Shown here: piece by piece, positions 11,382-23,254 of the stretch
Layout: each line of letters opens with the position of its first letter
How positions within the stretch are numbered: the first letter of the stretch is position 1
Assembly (NCBI GenBank): GCA_022376925.1
Contig: JAIOJX010000004.1
Span: forward strand, 129,729,123-129,793,122
Direction of reading: 5' to 3'
Source: Tragulus kanchil
Taxonomy: Eukaryota; Chordata; Mammalia; Artiodactyla; Tragulidae
DNA length: 64,000 nucleotides
Program-made: the position numbers and the translations under genes
Notes under the pieces: model-generated
What the model saw: only the letters and a program-made list of their open reading frames with translations
What the model was told of the DNA's origin: nothing
Database searches by the model: none

Positions 11382-11545
11382 AATGCCGACAGAGGTAAAA
11401 AATTCTGAAATAAAAGGAACCAAGGATGAAATTACTTCTGTCTCTGATGATACTGGGAAAGAATTTGTAGATATTGATGAGGATCTTTTAGAAGTAGAAA
11501 CATTTACACAGGAGGAAATGGACATATACCCGTCAGACTATGAAG
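11382..11545 (+). CDS. CPLANE1: CPLANE1 window exon 6
   Basis: 164 bases, enters in phase 2 and leaves one base over. Acceptor TTTTGTCAACAG, donor GTCAGT. The peptide is strongly acidic: after KMPTEVKNSEIK it runs through VDIDEDLLEVETFTQEEMDI. An identical copy is at 12470-12633; only one can be used, as exons 6 and 7 together are 253 bases. Confidence 0.88.
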
Positions 11546-12057
11546 GTCAGTTCACTCAGCTCATCTTTTTGTTTGACCGTACTGATTTGATAGACTGAAT
11601 GATTATCTGAGACAACTTGGTCTTATATCTAAATCGGCATGTTTATAATAACCTAAAGCCAATTGTTTAAAGAGAATTTAGTATTTGTGAAATGTTAAGC
11701 ATATTAACTCACAACCTGAATTTACAATTTTAAGGTCTTTAGCCGTGCTGTGTAATTATTTTGGATCTTTTCACTTCTGTGAACCAGCCCTATGAACCTT
11801 TCCTTGGTAGACTCTTTTAAAACAGAAACTCTCAGAGCTTTATATGGAGTTATACATATAGATATGAGGCCTCTTAAAGTGCATCTGGACTCACTTGATG
11901 AAGGGGGATGTTTCTAGATGTTACAGAATATTTTTGTTAGGAGGATAGAAAACATTTCTGCCGCTGTATATGTTCTGTAATATTCCCTAATCTCCTAAAA
12001 AGGTAAATTGATTATCTTTCAAAAGATCTGTTTTCTGTTCCTTCTTTTTTCCCACAG

Positions 12058-12146
12058 AGAATGCCAAAGAACCTATTGAAAGTGTTAACAGTCCGGGCAT
12101 TGCCATTTACCCGCAGATGCAGACCTTGCCTCAGCATTTAGAAGAA
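12058..12146 (+). CDS. CPLANE1: CPLANE1 window exon 7
   Basis: 89 bases, enters in phase 1 and ends in phase 0. Acceptor TTTTTTCCCACAG, donor GTAGGT. Peptide reads NAKEPIESVNSPGIAIYPQM and ends QHLEE. Duplicated at 13146-13234. Confidence 0.87.
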
Positions 12147-12469
12147 GTAGGTCTATGAATATGGATTGTTGTAAATAGACTGTAAATGATTTCTAGTGGC
12201 ATCATTTGTCTTTGCAGTTGAATATGCTCAGTGGCTTAAGGTGACGGGCTGGAGCCTTGATTGCAGGAGGAAGATAATTGCTTACATTGAACCTTAATAT
12301 TAAAAAATTTTTTTTGACTTTCTGCTATGTGCCATATGTGGTTAAAAATAAAGAAATTGTAAGTATGAAAGCTTAGTTTGTTCTTTTTCAATAAACTGAG
12401 TCGGTTGAATGCAAACTCTTTGTTCCCAAGTATGAGTTATAATTTTAGCTGCTTCACTTTTGTCAACAG

Positions 12470-12633
12470 AATGCCGACAGAGGTAAAAAATTCTGAAATA
12501 AAAGGAACCAAGGATGAAATTACTTCTGTCTCTGATGATACTGGGAAAGAATTTGTAGATATTGATGAGGATCTTTTAGAAGTAGAAACATTTACACAGG
12601 AGGAAATGGACATATACCCGTCAGACTATGAAG
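12470..12633 (+). CDS. CPLANE1: Second assembled copy of exon 6
   Basis: Base-for-base the same exon and splice sites as 11382-11545, carried by D4. Probably an assembly copy, not a second exon. Confidence 0.6.
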
Positions 12634-13145
12634 GTCAGTTCACTCAGCTCATCTTTTTGTTTGACCGTACTGATTTGATAGACTGAATGATTATCTGAGA
12701 CAACTTGGTCTTATATCTAAATCGGCATGTTTATAATAACCTAAAGCCAATTGTTTAAAGAGAATTTAGTATTTGTGAAATGTTAAGCATATTAACTCAC
12801 AACCTGAATTTACAATTTTAAGGTCTTTAGCCGTGCTGTGTAATTATTTTGGATCTTTTCACTTCTGTGAACCAGCCCTATGAACCTTTCCTTGGTAGAC
12901 TCTTTTAAAACAGAAACTCTCAGAGCTTTATATGGAGTTATACATATAGATATGAGGCCTCTTAAAGTGCATCTGGACTCACTTGATGAAGGGGGATGTT
13001 TCTAGATGTTACAGAATATTTTTGTTAGGAGGATAGAAAACATTTCTGCCGCTGTATATGTTCTGTAATATTCCCTAATCTCCTAAAAAGGTAAATTGAT
13101 TATCTTTCAAAAGATCTGTTTTCTGTTCCTTCTTTTTTCCCACAG

Positions 13146-13234
13146 AGAATGCCAAAGAACCTATTGAAAGTGTTAACAGTCCGGGCATTGCCATTTACCC
13201 GCAGATGCAGACCTTGCCTCAGCATTTAGAAGAA
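13146..13234 (+). CDS. CPLANE1: Second assembled copy of exon 7
   Basis: Same as 12058-12146, carried by D4. This copy is contiguous with the true downstream intron and exon 8. Confidence 0.6.
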
Positions 13235-13523
13235 GTAGGTCTATGAATATGGATTGTTGTAAATAGACTGTAAATGATTTCTAGTGGCATCATTTGTCTT
13301 TGCAGTTGAATATGCTCAGTGGCTTAAGGTGACGGGCTGGAGCCTTGATTGCAGGAGGAAGATCTGGCCAGAGTAGGACAGGCACTACATCTTAGTGTTT
13401 AGTTTCTCACTTGCTTTCAGACCGTTTCTGTTCAGGCAAGTGGCTCATGTGAAACTCAAGGTACCAAAGAGAGTAGTACCTGTTTGTTCCACCTCTCTTC
13501 TTTTTGGGTACTGTTTATTTTAG

Positions 13524-13606
13524 CAGCATTCCACGGGAGAGGTTCCGTGTCCAAGGGAAGAACCGTTGGAGACCCGTATTGAGGGAGAGTCAACGGAACA
13601 GAAAGG
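13524..13606 (+). CDS. CPLANE1: CPLANE1 window exon 8
   Basis: 83 bases, phase 0 in, two bases over out. The acceptor is a tandem NAGNAG (TAGCAG at 13521-13526), so the exon may start at 13524 or 13527, adding or dropping one glutamine. Donor GTAAGC. Peptide QHSTGEVPCPREEPLETRIE, acidic and probably unstructured. Confidence 0.85.
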
Positions 13607-14941
13607 GTAAGCGGGAGAGAGTCTGGAGGACGTCCAAGGCTCACCAGGGTTCACTTGCTGAAGGGGACTCTTTTTCGTGATAACTGACAATATGTATTTT
13701 AGGGTGACATTGTGTTCCTAGTGAAATTGTAACTTCAGTTTAATAGCAATGGTAATGATGATTTTTAGTAAATTTTATACTTCTGAATCTTGGTGGAGTG
13801 AAGTAAGTAATGTTTGTTTTCCTATCACCCTCAGCCTTACAATAAAGTATAGTTATAAGTAGACAGGAGTGTATTCAGTTGCTAATTAGGGCCCTCCCTT
13901 TCCATGCTAATTTCACTTTTATGGAGTAAATCTAAAAAATCTTTATGTGTCATAGTATATATGCATAATCTTTCACTGTGTGGTATGATTTCCGCACCAT
14001 GTCCCAGGGGCTTTGATGGACACATCCTCTGCTTGCTAGCTTATTATTATTATTATTTTTTTAATTTGGGCCACTTTTACTGGTCTCTCATTTATTTATT
14101 TTCATCCATCTTTATTCTTTGGCCTGTGTGGGCCTCCCACTGCAGTGGCCTCCCTCATTGCAGAGCTCCAGCTCTGGGCGCAAACGCTCCAGAGCACTGG
14201 CTCATCACTGGACACACCAGTCCGGGCGCTCTGCGGCACGTGGGATCTTCCTGGGCCAGGGATTAAACCGGCTCCCTTGTATTGCAAGGTGGACTCTTTA
14301 CCCACTGGACCACTAGAGAGGCCCTCGCTAGCTTATTATTGCTTCAAGGATAGCTGAAGACAGTTTTCATCTGCTGCAGTTTGGGCATAATTTCTTAATT
14401 TTTAGGATTTTTGAAGTTTTGAATTTTAGAATTTTACCTTGATTAAGGTAGGCATCATATTTAAATTTTCTTTCTCTTATCCTGGACAAATTCTGTTCAG
14501 ATCTTCTGTGGATAATTAATGAAAATATATTTAATGACTCTGCCTTTCCAAATAATAGTGATGTTTCTGTTACTAAAAAACTAGTCATTACAGTTTCAGA
14601 TGTGCTAATGGGCCGTGTTCTGATCAGTGTCTACCTCTTCCCAAGTGAAATTTAAGGTCCCAGATAACTTCATTTCCATCATTTTAGATTATATTATTTC
14701 TGTTGCTAAGCATTTAATAGTGTTCAAGTCATATAGTAAAGCCATCCAGAGATACTCTTTGCTTTTATTTGAATCTCTTACTATTGCTATGGAGACAAAT
14801 GTAAATAGATTGTAATTATGAGCAAAGCATTACAGAGGATTAGAGAATGTTTAGACCCCAAGATGGCTGTGCATTAAATCATGTGTACCTTAGACAATGT
14901 GAAGAATGTCTTCCTAACTGATTATTAACCTTTACTTATAG
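13607..14941. other. CPLANE1: Intron 8
   Basis: About 1.3 kb. Holds one antisense young SINE; the remainder (13607-14040 and 14340-14941) is AT-rich and unassigned. Confidence 0.6.
14049..14325 (-). mobile_element. Young-family SINE, antisense, somewhat diverged
   Basis: Reverse element running from ATTATTTTTTTAATTTGGGC to GACCACTAGAGAGGCCC. Flanked by GCTAGCTTATTATT on both sides (about 14035 and 14328). It lacks the G-rich tail segment of other copies and has more substitutions, so it is an older member. Confidence 0.85.
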
Positions 14942-15019
14942 TATGATTGAAGCCTCTGCAGATCCTGAACATGTCATTCATCATTCATTTTGTGTAGATA
15001 CCGATTCAGAAGTTTGTAG
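14942..15019 (+). CDS. CPLANE1: CPLANE1 window exon 9
   Basis: 78 bases, enters in phase 2 and leaves in phase 2, so skipping it would keep the frame. Acceptor TTTACTTATAG, donor GTAAGA. Peptide GMIEASADPEHVIHHSFCVD then TDSEVC. Confidence 0.85.
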
Positions 15020-15321
15020 GTAAGAATTTTTGCATACTGTACCATTTTGATATAATTGCAAATAAACAATAGAATAAAATGATGCCTATTGTACCATTTT
15101 GAAATATCACTGAAGATCTTGACCAAAAGCTAAGAGAGTAAAGTTAAATCAACATTAAACTTTGAAAGATCCAAGTAGATACCCATTTCTGACAATTTTA
15201 CATTTATGACTGGAAGATCTTCCTTTAACAGATGTTTTAAAAACATGCAGTAACTATTTTAGAACAGGTTTCATCCAAGAAAGATAAGTAGTGGATGTAT
15301 TATTAAAAGAGATAATTCATT

Positions 15322-15598
15322 TTTGGGGGGGAGGAGGGGCGGGCCACTTCTATTGGTCTTTCATTTATCTATTTTCATCCATCTTTGTTCTTTGGCCCAT
15401 GGGGGCCTCCCACCGCGGTGGCCTCTGTTGTTGCAGAGCACCGGCTCTGGGCGCATGCGCTCCAGAGCTCCGGCTCGGTAATTGGACACATCAGTCCAGC
15501 CGCTCCGCGGCACATGGGATCTTCCCAGGCCAGGGATCGAATCGGCGCCTCTTGCACTGCCAGGCAGTGTCCTTACCCACTGGACCACCAGGGAAGCC
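15322..15598 (-). mobile_element. Young-family SINE, antisense, tail truncated
   Basis: Starts directly in the G-rich segment (GGGGGGGAGGAGGGGCGGGC) and runs to GACCACCAGGGAAGCCC. The poly(T)/TTTATTTA tail is missing and I see no clear target duplication. Confidence 0.8.
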
Positions 15599-16304
15599 CA
15601 AAAGCCGTAATTCTTGCTTGTGTTCAGCCTCGAGCAGATTTCTAGTGAAATATGAGATGCTTTTAATTCTCTCATAGACTAATCATCTAGTTCTGTCTTT
15701 TTAATTTCTTTTACAGTGGTTGAATAGGGTGTAAATCATATTGAAATGGGAGAACAATAGTACAAATTTGCTTTATAAAAATTCACCATAATTACAATTT
15801 ATATGCTTGCTACTTATTAATAACAAGGGCCAATAAAGTGCTAAAGTAGGCAAGACAGTTGTAATGTCTGCTTTTCATGGATTTCCCATATGCTGAGCAT
15901 ATGCTTGATAAAAGGTTAATATTATTGCTGAAAAGGAATGAGTGTAAATCTGAATAAATCTAAACACAATCTGTTTTCTTTTTTAGAATACAGTGATCAG
16001 TTTATTTGGACATGATAGTGCCTGCTCCCTAATTCAGCTTATGAAATTGATTTGCTTATAAAACATTTACTACCGTCTGTGTTTTAAGGAATCATCCCCA
16101 AACAATCATTTTATTAACAACAGAAACTTCCTTTGGTTTTTCATTTTTATTTCTTAATAAACATTTTTTGTTAGGGTTTAATTATTAATATATATGATCT
16201 GATTTGTTTGGAAATGAAATATTTACCATATTCTGGGTTCACACTTATTAAAGAACAGCAGGAGTTTGCTCTACCCATGTTAGAATTGAACATATTTTTT
16301 AAAA

Positions 16305-16470
16305 TGAGGCTTCCCTTGTGGCTTAGTGGATAAGAACCCGTCTGCCAATGCAGGAGACAGGTTCGGGCCCTGATCCGGGAAGATCCCACATACCGCAGAG
16401 CAGCTGAACCCACACATCAACAAAGACCCGGCACAGCCAAAAATAAATAAAAGTGTAAAAAAAAAAAAGA
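16305..16470 (+). mobile_element. CHR-like tRNA SINE, sense
   Basis: GAGGCTTCCCTTGTGGCTTA head, B-box-like GGTTCGGGCCC, then AGCCAAAAATAAATAAA and poly(A). Repeated at 17409-17574 by D5. It lies tail to tail with the next element. Confidence 0.8.
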
Positions 16471-16474
16471 ATGT

Positions 16475-16796
16475 ATTTCTTTTCAGCTGTGCTGGGTCTT
16501 TGTTGCTGTGCACTTGTCTCTAGCAGCAGCCAGAGGGGCCTGCTCGCTAACTGTGGTGCTGAGGCTTCTCACTGCAGGGGCTTATCTTGCTGCGGAGCAT
16601 GGCTCTAGGGCTGCATAGGTGAGTCGCAGGGGCTCAGTGGTTGTGGTACCTGGGCTCTCGGCGCAGGCTCAATGGTTGTGGCGCATGAGCTTAGCTGCTC
16701 CATGGCATGTGGAATCTTCCCGGATCTGGGGTTGAACCCGTGTCTCCTGCACTGGCAGGTGGATTCATTACCACTGAGCCACCAGGGGACCCCCGA
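16475..16796 (-). mobile_element. CHR-like tRNA SINE, antisense
   Basis: Long reverse CHR-type element ending GAGCCACCAGGGGACCCCC. With the sense SINE before it, it forms a closely spaced inverted pair. Repeated at 17579-17900 by D5. Confidence 0.8.
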
Positions 16797-17408
16797 ATTG
16801 AGCTTATTTTTTAACTCATGCTTTCCATAGTTTTCTTAAATCCATTCTGGATCATTACATTTAGTCCACGAAATAGATTTCAAAGCCAAATTACATTGTC
16901 TGTACACCTAACCAGAGTGATCGCATAGGCCTCAAACCCAGATACTTCCAGGGACCAGGCATGTGAATGAACGTGTGGACTGGCCTGAGTTGTAGCGCCA
17001 TAGGGAGAGGGCATGGCTGGCAGGGCATCACTGTCCCTCAATTACGGCATTTAGATGGATAACTGTGCTGGTGACAGGCGTGGATGCAGCCAGACAGGCT
17101 TTGAGGTTTAAATTTAATGAAAACTTCCAGAAAACTTTTAAAGTAGAATTAAAAAGTATTCAGCTTATGGAATCTTTACCCGTCTGTGTTTTAAGGAATC
17201 ATCCCCAAACAATCATTTTATTAACAACAGAAACTTCCTTTGGTTTCATTTTATTTCTTAATAAACATTTTTTGTTAGGGTTTAATTATTAATATATATG
17301 ATCTGATTTGTTTGGAAATGAAATATTTACCATATTCTGGGTTCACACTTATTAAAGAACAGCAGGAGTTTGCTCTACCCATGTTAGAATTGAACATATT
17401 TTTTAAAA

Positions 17409-17900
17409 TGAGGCTTCCCTTGTGGCTTAGTGGATAAGAACCCGTCTGCCAATGCAGGAGACAGGTTCGGGCCCTGATCCGGGAAGATCCCACATACCGC
17501 AGAGCAGCTGAACCCACACATCAACAAAGACCCGGCACAGCCAAAAATAAATAAAAGTGTAAAAAAAAAAAAGAATGTATTTCTTTTCAGCTGTGCTGGG
17601 TCTTTGTTGCTGTGCACTTGTCTCTAGCAGCAGCCAGAGGGGCCTGCTCGCTAACTGTGGTGCTGAGGCTTCTCACTGCAGGGGCTTATCTTGCTGCGGA
17701 GCATGGCTCTAGGGCTGCATAGGTGAGTCGCAGGGGCTCAGTGGTTGTGGTACCTGGGCTCTCGAGCGCAGGCTCAATGGTTGTGGCGCATGAGCTTAGC
17801 TGCTCCATGGCATGTGGAATCTTCCCGGATCTGGGGTTGAACCCGTGTCTCCTGCACTGGCAGGTGGATTCATTACCACTGAGCCACCAGGGGACCCCCG
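17409..17900. mobile_element. Second assembled copy of the 16305-16796 SINE pair
   Basis: Same two elements repeated by D5, with a two-base CpG indel at 17761. Confidence 0.8.
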
Positions 17901-18346
17901 AATTGAGCTTATTTTTTAACTCATGCTTTCCATAGTTTTCTTAAATCCATTCTGGATCATTACATTTAGTCCACGAAATAGATTTCAAAGCCAAATTACA
18001 TTGTCTGTACACCTAACCAGAGTGATCGCATAGGCCTCAAACCCAGATACTTCCAGGGACCAGGCATGTGAATGAACGTGTGGACTGGCCTGAGTTGTAG
18101 CGCCATAGGGAGAGGGCATGGCTGGCAGGGCATCACTGTCCCTCAATTACGGCATTTAGATGGATAACTGTGCTGGTGACAGGCGTGGATGCAGCCAGAC
18201 AGGCTTTGAGGTTTAAATTTAATGAAAACTTCCAGAAAACTTTTAAAGTAGAATTAAAAAGTAGGATTAACGGACTCAGCTCATATAGATACCTCATTTG
18301 TTTTGTTCTTGGTTAATGTGTGCCTGTTATTTCTGTGCTTCCACAG

Positions 18347-18530
18347 TAGTGCCCAGATCTCTGCATGGAAAGAGAACTCTCCCTCAGCATCGAATAGAGT
18401 CACAGTTGCTTCACAAACACTTGGGCCAACAGCTGAGCCGACTCCAAGAAATGAACCCAGGGCTCAGTTATCACATGCTTCTGATTCTGTTAGGCAAATG
18501 CTCCAAGATGAAATGTTTAAATTAGTTCAG
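18347..18530 (+). CDS. CPLANE1: CPLANE1 window exon 10
   Basis: 184 bases, enters in phase 2 and ends in phase 0. The acceptor is a tandem NAGNAG (CAGTAG at 18344-18349); use of the second AG would remove one serine. Donor GTAAGC. Peptide SAQISAWKENSPSASNRVTV is serine-rich, ending in a helix RQMLQDEMFKLVQ. Confidence 0.87.
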
Positions 18531-18937
18531 GTAAGCACTACTCCACTTAACCAAGTGATTCTACACAGGGTCTATATGTAAGGTTTTAGAACACAGAACA
18601 GACTCCCGGAGTCTGATGAGTTAGAATTAAATTGCAGGATTTCTCTGCTTTGAACGCTCGTCGTCTGTTATTCAGAAGTCCTAACCCTAGGGCCTAGAGT
18701 CTAGACTGAGTTCTAATGATTTCTCCTTACTACTGAGCTCTTTGGGATGTAGAGTCGCTCAAAGAAGTGAGGTGAGAGATAATCACACTAGACCAGCTGA
18801 CCCTACTCAAAGGTATCTGAAGTTGATTTTCTAGGTTGTTACAAGGCCCTGGTTTGAGATCCTTAGTCACACAGCAAATTCCCCTCATCTCTCTGTTTTA
18901 CATATGTTAGTGTACATATTTCCAATTACTTTCTCCA

Positions 18938-21130
18938 TGCGTCCCATCCTCTCTTTCCTCCCCGCTCCTGCCCCATGTCCGTAAGTCTGGAGAACCTGCT
19001 TTAAAAAAAAAAACAAACAGAAAAGAAGTCCTGCAGGGTTTCCTTCTTGGCTTGTTTTAGAAAGTGCAAATCTTTCTGTTGGGCTTGAGAGGCCCAGACA
19101 GCTTCTGCCTTTCCTCTTTTCCCACCACACTCTCCCAAGTCTAGTGGTTCAGAGTGTGGGCCCTGAACCTTAGCCTCAGCATTATTTAGAACTTAGACAC
19201 ACAGATTCTCAGGCCCCCAGGCTGAACCAGTTGGAGTCAGAAACTGGGGATGGCGCTCTCAGCAGTGAGTGCGAGTCCTCAGGCGGCTCTGACGCCCTCT
19301 GCTGTTGGGGAGTGGCTGTGCTAGCCTCTTCTCATGGCCTCCAGTTTCCTGCTCCATCCACGCCAGAGTACGTACTAGTGATCCAGAAGCTCCTCTGCAC
19401 ATTGAAGTCACCTCGTCATCCTAAAAAATACCAGTCCTGGCTCACGTCCCCCCAGAGACTCTGGCTTTATTGGCCCAGGCTGTGACCTGGCCGTGGGGGT
19501 TGTCGCGGCCCCCAAGCGATGCTCTTGTCCCTGCTTTGTCAGCCACTGTGCCTCCTTCGCTTTGCCCTCCGTCAGCCCTCTCATCCTCACTCTTCACCTG
19601 TGTGCTGATCTCTGCCTTTTTGCTTTCCTGAAAAACCTGTTCGCACACCCATTTAGGAATTCTTCTTTCATTATCCTCACCCACAAAATACATACAGTTT
19701 CAGAAATTTAGGAAATCTAATTAACCCCACCCACTCCATCAGATCACTCCTTTATGATCCCTAGGGTATTTATGTTAACTGCTTTACAGTTGGTCTCAAG
19801 TCTCATCATGAGTTCAAACTCCTAGTTGACAGCTCCTAAAAGACAGGAAGCTTTCCTTTTCCTTTCTTTTTTTTTTTTTTAAATCTTTCCCAGGGGAGTT
19901 TGGAGAAGAATGAATACATGTATATGTATGGCTGAGCCCCTTCACTGGGCTGTTCACCTGAAACTATCACAAAACTGTTAATTGGCTGTACACCAATAAA
20001 AATGATTTTTAGTGTTTAAAAAAAATAGAAAATAACATATAATCTCCATCGTCCCATCCTCTCTTTCCTCCCGCTCCTGCCCCATGTCCGTAAGTCTGGA
20101 GAACCTGCTTTAAAAAAACAAACAGAAAAGAAGTCCTGCAGGGTTTCCTTCTTGGCTTGTTTTAGAAAGTGCAAATCTTTCTGTTGGGCTTGAGAGGCCC
20201 AGACAGCTTCTGCCTTTCCTCTTTTCCCACCACACTCTCCCAAGTCTAGTGGTTCAGAGTGTGGGCCCTGAACCTTAGCCTCAGCATTATTTAGAACTTA
20301 GACACACAGATTCTCAGGCCCCCAGGCTGAACCAGTTGGAGTCAGAAACTGGGGATGGCGCTCTCAGCAGTGAGTGCGAGTCCTCAGGCGGCTCTGACGC
20401 CCTCTGCTGTTGGGGAGTGGCTGTGCTAGCCTCTTCTCATGGCCTCCAGTTTCCTGCTCCATCCACCCCCAGAGTACGTACTAGTGATCCAGAAGCTCCT
20501 CTGCACATTGAAGTCACCTCGTCATCCTAAAAATACCAGTCCTGGCTCACGTCCCCCAGAGACTCTGGCTTTATTGGCCCAGGCTGTGACCTGGCCGTGG
20601 GGTTGTCGCGGCCCCCAAGCGATGCTCTTGTCCCTGCTTTGTCAGCCACTGTGCCTCCTTCGCTTTGCCCTCCGTCAGCCCTCTCATCCTCACTCTTCAC
20701 CTGTGTGCTGATCTCTGCCTTTTTGCTTTCCTGAAAAACCTGTTCGCACACCCATTTAGGAATTCTTCTTTCATTATCCTCACCCACAAAATACATACAG
20801 TTTCAGAAATTTAGGAAATCTAATTAACCCCACCCACTCCATCAGATCACTCCTTTATGATCCCTAGGGTATTTATGTTAACTGCTTTACAGTTGGTCTC
20901 AAGTCTCATCATGAGTTCAAACTCCTAGTTGACAGCTCCTAAAAGACAGGAAGCTTTCCTTTTCCTTTCTTTTTTTTTTTTTTAAATCTTTCCCAGGGGA
21001 GTTTGGAGAAGAATGAATACATGTATATGTATGGCTGAGCCCCTTCACTGGGCTGTTCACCTGAAACTATCACAAAACTGTTAATTGGCTGTACACCAAT
21101 AAAAATGATTTTTAGTGTTAAAAAAATAAA
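18938..21130 (+). repeat. Direct duplication D6 (about 1,085-1,105 bp)
   Basis: 18938-20030 recurs at 20047-21130. The offset drifts from 1,105 to 1,085 because the copies differ by many short homopolymer and dinucleotide indels. No exon is involved. Confidence 0.9.
19892..20030 (+). mobile_element. LINE-1 3' end fragment, sense
   Basis: Matches the typical artiodactyl L1 tail: GAATGAATACATGTATATGT, then TTCACCTGAAACTATCAC, GGCTGTACACCAATAAAAA and an A-rich end. Only about 140 bases. Repeated at 20999-21133 by D6. Confidence 0.8.
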
Positions 21131-21133
21131 TAA
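20999..21133 (+). mobile_element. Second assembled copy of the 19892 L1 fragment
   Basis: Same fragment repeated by D6, followed by AAATAAATAAATC. Confidence 0.8.
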
Positions 21134-21280
21134 ATCTCTCCCAGCTGTTCTTCCTCCTTAGCACTTTGGGTCTGACATATAACTAAGATGGAAGTATGCC
21201 TGTTCTGGAATTCTCAGATAATTCTTTGGGTTCTTTTCATTCTGTTTTAAGATGTTTCTTTAATTTTTATTTTATTCTAG

Positions 21281-21574
21281 CTGCAACAGATCAACTTCAT
21301 GAGCCTAATGCAAATAGTTGGATCATCCTTCACTAACCTCCCAGACATCCATCAGCTTCTACAGCAGTCTCAGTCTGTGCGTTTGGTGGGAAGCCAAGAA
21401 TCACACCCCACACGAGGGAGTAACGAGGTGGGAGACACCAGTAGGAATCTGAAGGAGAATTTTCTCATTAAATCACAGCCCATGGGTGAGCACACCAGTG
21501 TGCCTGGCAAGAACAGCCCACACTGCTGTGAAGAGACTCGGCAATCTGGTGAAAACGGCAATGGAAACTTACAG
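21281..21574 (+). CDS. CPLANE1: CPLANE1 window exon 11
   Basis: 294 bases, phase 0 at both ends (98 codons), so skipping would keep frame. Strong acceptor TTTATTCTAG, donor GTAATG. Peptide starts LQQINFMSLMQIVGSSFTNL with a glutamine-rich HQLLQQSQS, then turns polar and probably disordered. Confidence 0.9.
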
Positions 21575-21756
21575 GTAATGCATTTGAATTTACCATGGAA
21601 GTTTTCATACTCGTTCAGTTGTTTGTTATTTGAGTAAATAAGTTATTTAGTAGTTACTCTATTCCACCCACGTCAAAGCATATTGAATATTATTTACCAA
21701 ATAAGCAGTTGGTAATATATTTTAAAATTATGTAATATATTTTTTTTCTCTTCCAG

Positions 21757-22536
21757 AGTGTTCCACATGAGAATGTTCCTTTTTGTCAGTCAGAAGTCCA
21801 GCCCCAGAGGAGAGGACTGCCTCCAGAACCTCACAGCTTCCCAGCCACGGCTTTGCCTCTAGCACCTGCTGGGATCACTCGCCTCCACCTTTTGTCTACG
21901 TCTTCTGCCATTCCAGAGACACCTAAACTTATCCCTGCTGCAAAAGCTTCTAGACCTGGTGATGGCTTCCCTTTGCTTCACTTTCAGCCTAAGCCTGAAT
22001 TTAAGCCCCTTTCCTTCCAGACAGGAAGAGTTCCACAAGCTTCCTTTAGTCCTCCACCAGAGCCAAGAGAGGCTTGGGGATTATCTGATTTCTTCCAGCC
22101 TCCTTTGCCCAAGACAGCAAAGGACAGTACTTCAGTGCCCCATTTGAATTTGAGCCCGCCTAATATCGAGGGCATAAAAAAAGCAGTTGAGCAAAAGAAA
22201 TGGGCAGAAACACTCATGACAGAAATCCCTAAGCATGTGAACTTGGATCAGTATGTTGGACAAGAAAACTTGACACCTCAACAGGAATCTGCAACATCTA
22301 TAAAACCAGAACAGCATCGGAAAGTGTTGGATGCTAAACCAGGGCCCTTTCAGATACCGCCTCAGAATCCCTTTGGACTTCCTTTATTGCACATGAAACT
22401 TCAGCCTCCGCGTGTGTTCTCCTTTGACTCGAGAGCATCGGTTACAGTTCCCTCCATGCCTACTAGAGCTGCAGCCGAAGAGAGAGAGTGCCTGAGACTG
22501 TCACTCCTTCACTCCTGTCTAGGCCCAGGAACTATG
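21757..22536 (+). CDS. CPLANE1: CPLANE1 window exon 12 (proline-rich)
   Basis: 780 bases, phase 0 at both ends (260 codons). Acceptor TTTCTCTTCCAG, donor GTAATG. The peptide is rich in proline and serine, with segments FQPKPEFKPLSFQTGRVPQA, SFSPPPEPREAW and KKAVEQKKWAETLMTEIPKH. These are the parts I most clearly match to CPLANE1. Probably a long disordered linker. The intron before it is only 182 bases. Confidence 0.92.
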
Positions 22537-22637
22537 GTAATGATTTTTGCAGAGGGATACAAAAGCATATTCCAGCATTTTTTGTAACGTAAATGTACCC
22601 TCAGTGTAAATCTCTAATACATCTGTGTGGGTTTTTT

Positions 22638-22923
22638 TTAAGATTTATTTATTTATTTTGGTGGGGGTGGGGTGGGGAGGGAGGGGAGCAGGCGGGCCAC
22701 TTCTATTGGTCTTTCATTTGTCCATTTTCATCCGTCTTTGTTCTTTGGCCCGCGTGGGCCTCCCATCGCGGTGGCCTCTGTTGTCGCAGAGCTCCGGCTC
22801 GGTAATTGGACACATGGGTCCAGCCGCTCCGCGGCACGTGGGATCTTCCCAGGCCAGGGATCGAACTGGTGCCTCTTGCACTGCAAGGTGGTGTCCTTAC
22901 CCACTGGACCACCAGGGAAGCCC
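22638..22923 (-). mobile_element. Young tRNA-headed SINE, antisense
   Basis: TTTTTTTAAGATTTATTTAT tail, G-rich segment, and reversed head ending GACCACCAGGGAAGCCC. Target duplication unclear because both flanks are T-rich. It lies about 100 bases after exon 12. Confidence 0.88.
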
Positions 22924-23254
22924 TGTTTTTTTTTTTTAATAATGCTTCTGTTATTGAAAATAACATACAAACTTTGATTTAAAATAATTTGGGTATCTTA
23001 AAGGTTTTAGCTCTTTCTTATACATCAGTACCAGAATTTTCTAGACTCTTTCATAAATATTTCTGAGACCCTGCTCAGAGAAGAAATAGGAGGTAAAATA
23101 AAATGACTGTTATTCTTGTTTGTTTGTATAGGGGAGTGTATGTGTGTGTGTATTTGTCTGTTTCTGTCTAGAGTGAGAGAGCATTCTTGAGGGCCTGCAA
23201 TTGTAATGAGTCCCTTCTAATCTATTGCCGGTTAAAACTATTAAGTAGACTCTG

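Larger units (their letters stand above)
11226..13361 (+). repeat. Direct duplication D4 (about 1,088 bp), doubles exons 6 and 7
   Basis: 11226-12272 recurs at 12314-13361. The 42 bases between (12273-12313) look like a damaged reading of the sequence just upstream of the unit (TCATTGAACC... TTTTTTT), as expected where a poor contig end meets the next contig. Confidence 0.92.
16032..18262 (+). repeat. Direct duplication D5 (about 1,104 bp)
   Basis: 16032-17157 recurs at 17158-18262, including a pair of SINEs. The start of copy two is scrambled (CAGCTTATGGAATCTTTACC for a longer original), and copy one lacks two bases in CTCGGCGC (CTCGAGCGC at 17761). Confidence 0.9.
15020..18346. other. CPLANE1: Intron 9
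   Basis: Contains one young SINE, an inverted pair of CHR-like SINEs and duplication D5. The stretches 15600-16030 and 16800-17160 show nothing I recognise. Confidence 0.6.
18531..21280. other. CPLANE1: Intron 10
   Basis: Includes duplication D6 and an L1 3' end. The section 18531-19880 is otherwise unassigned, non-coding, unusually GC-balanced sequence. Confidence 0.6.
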
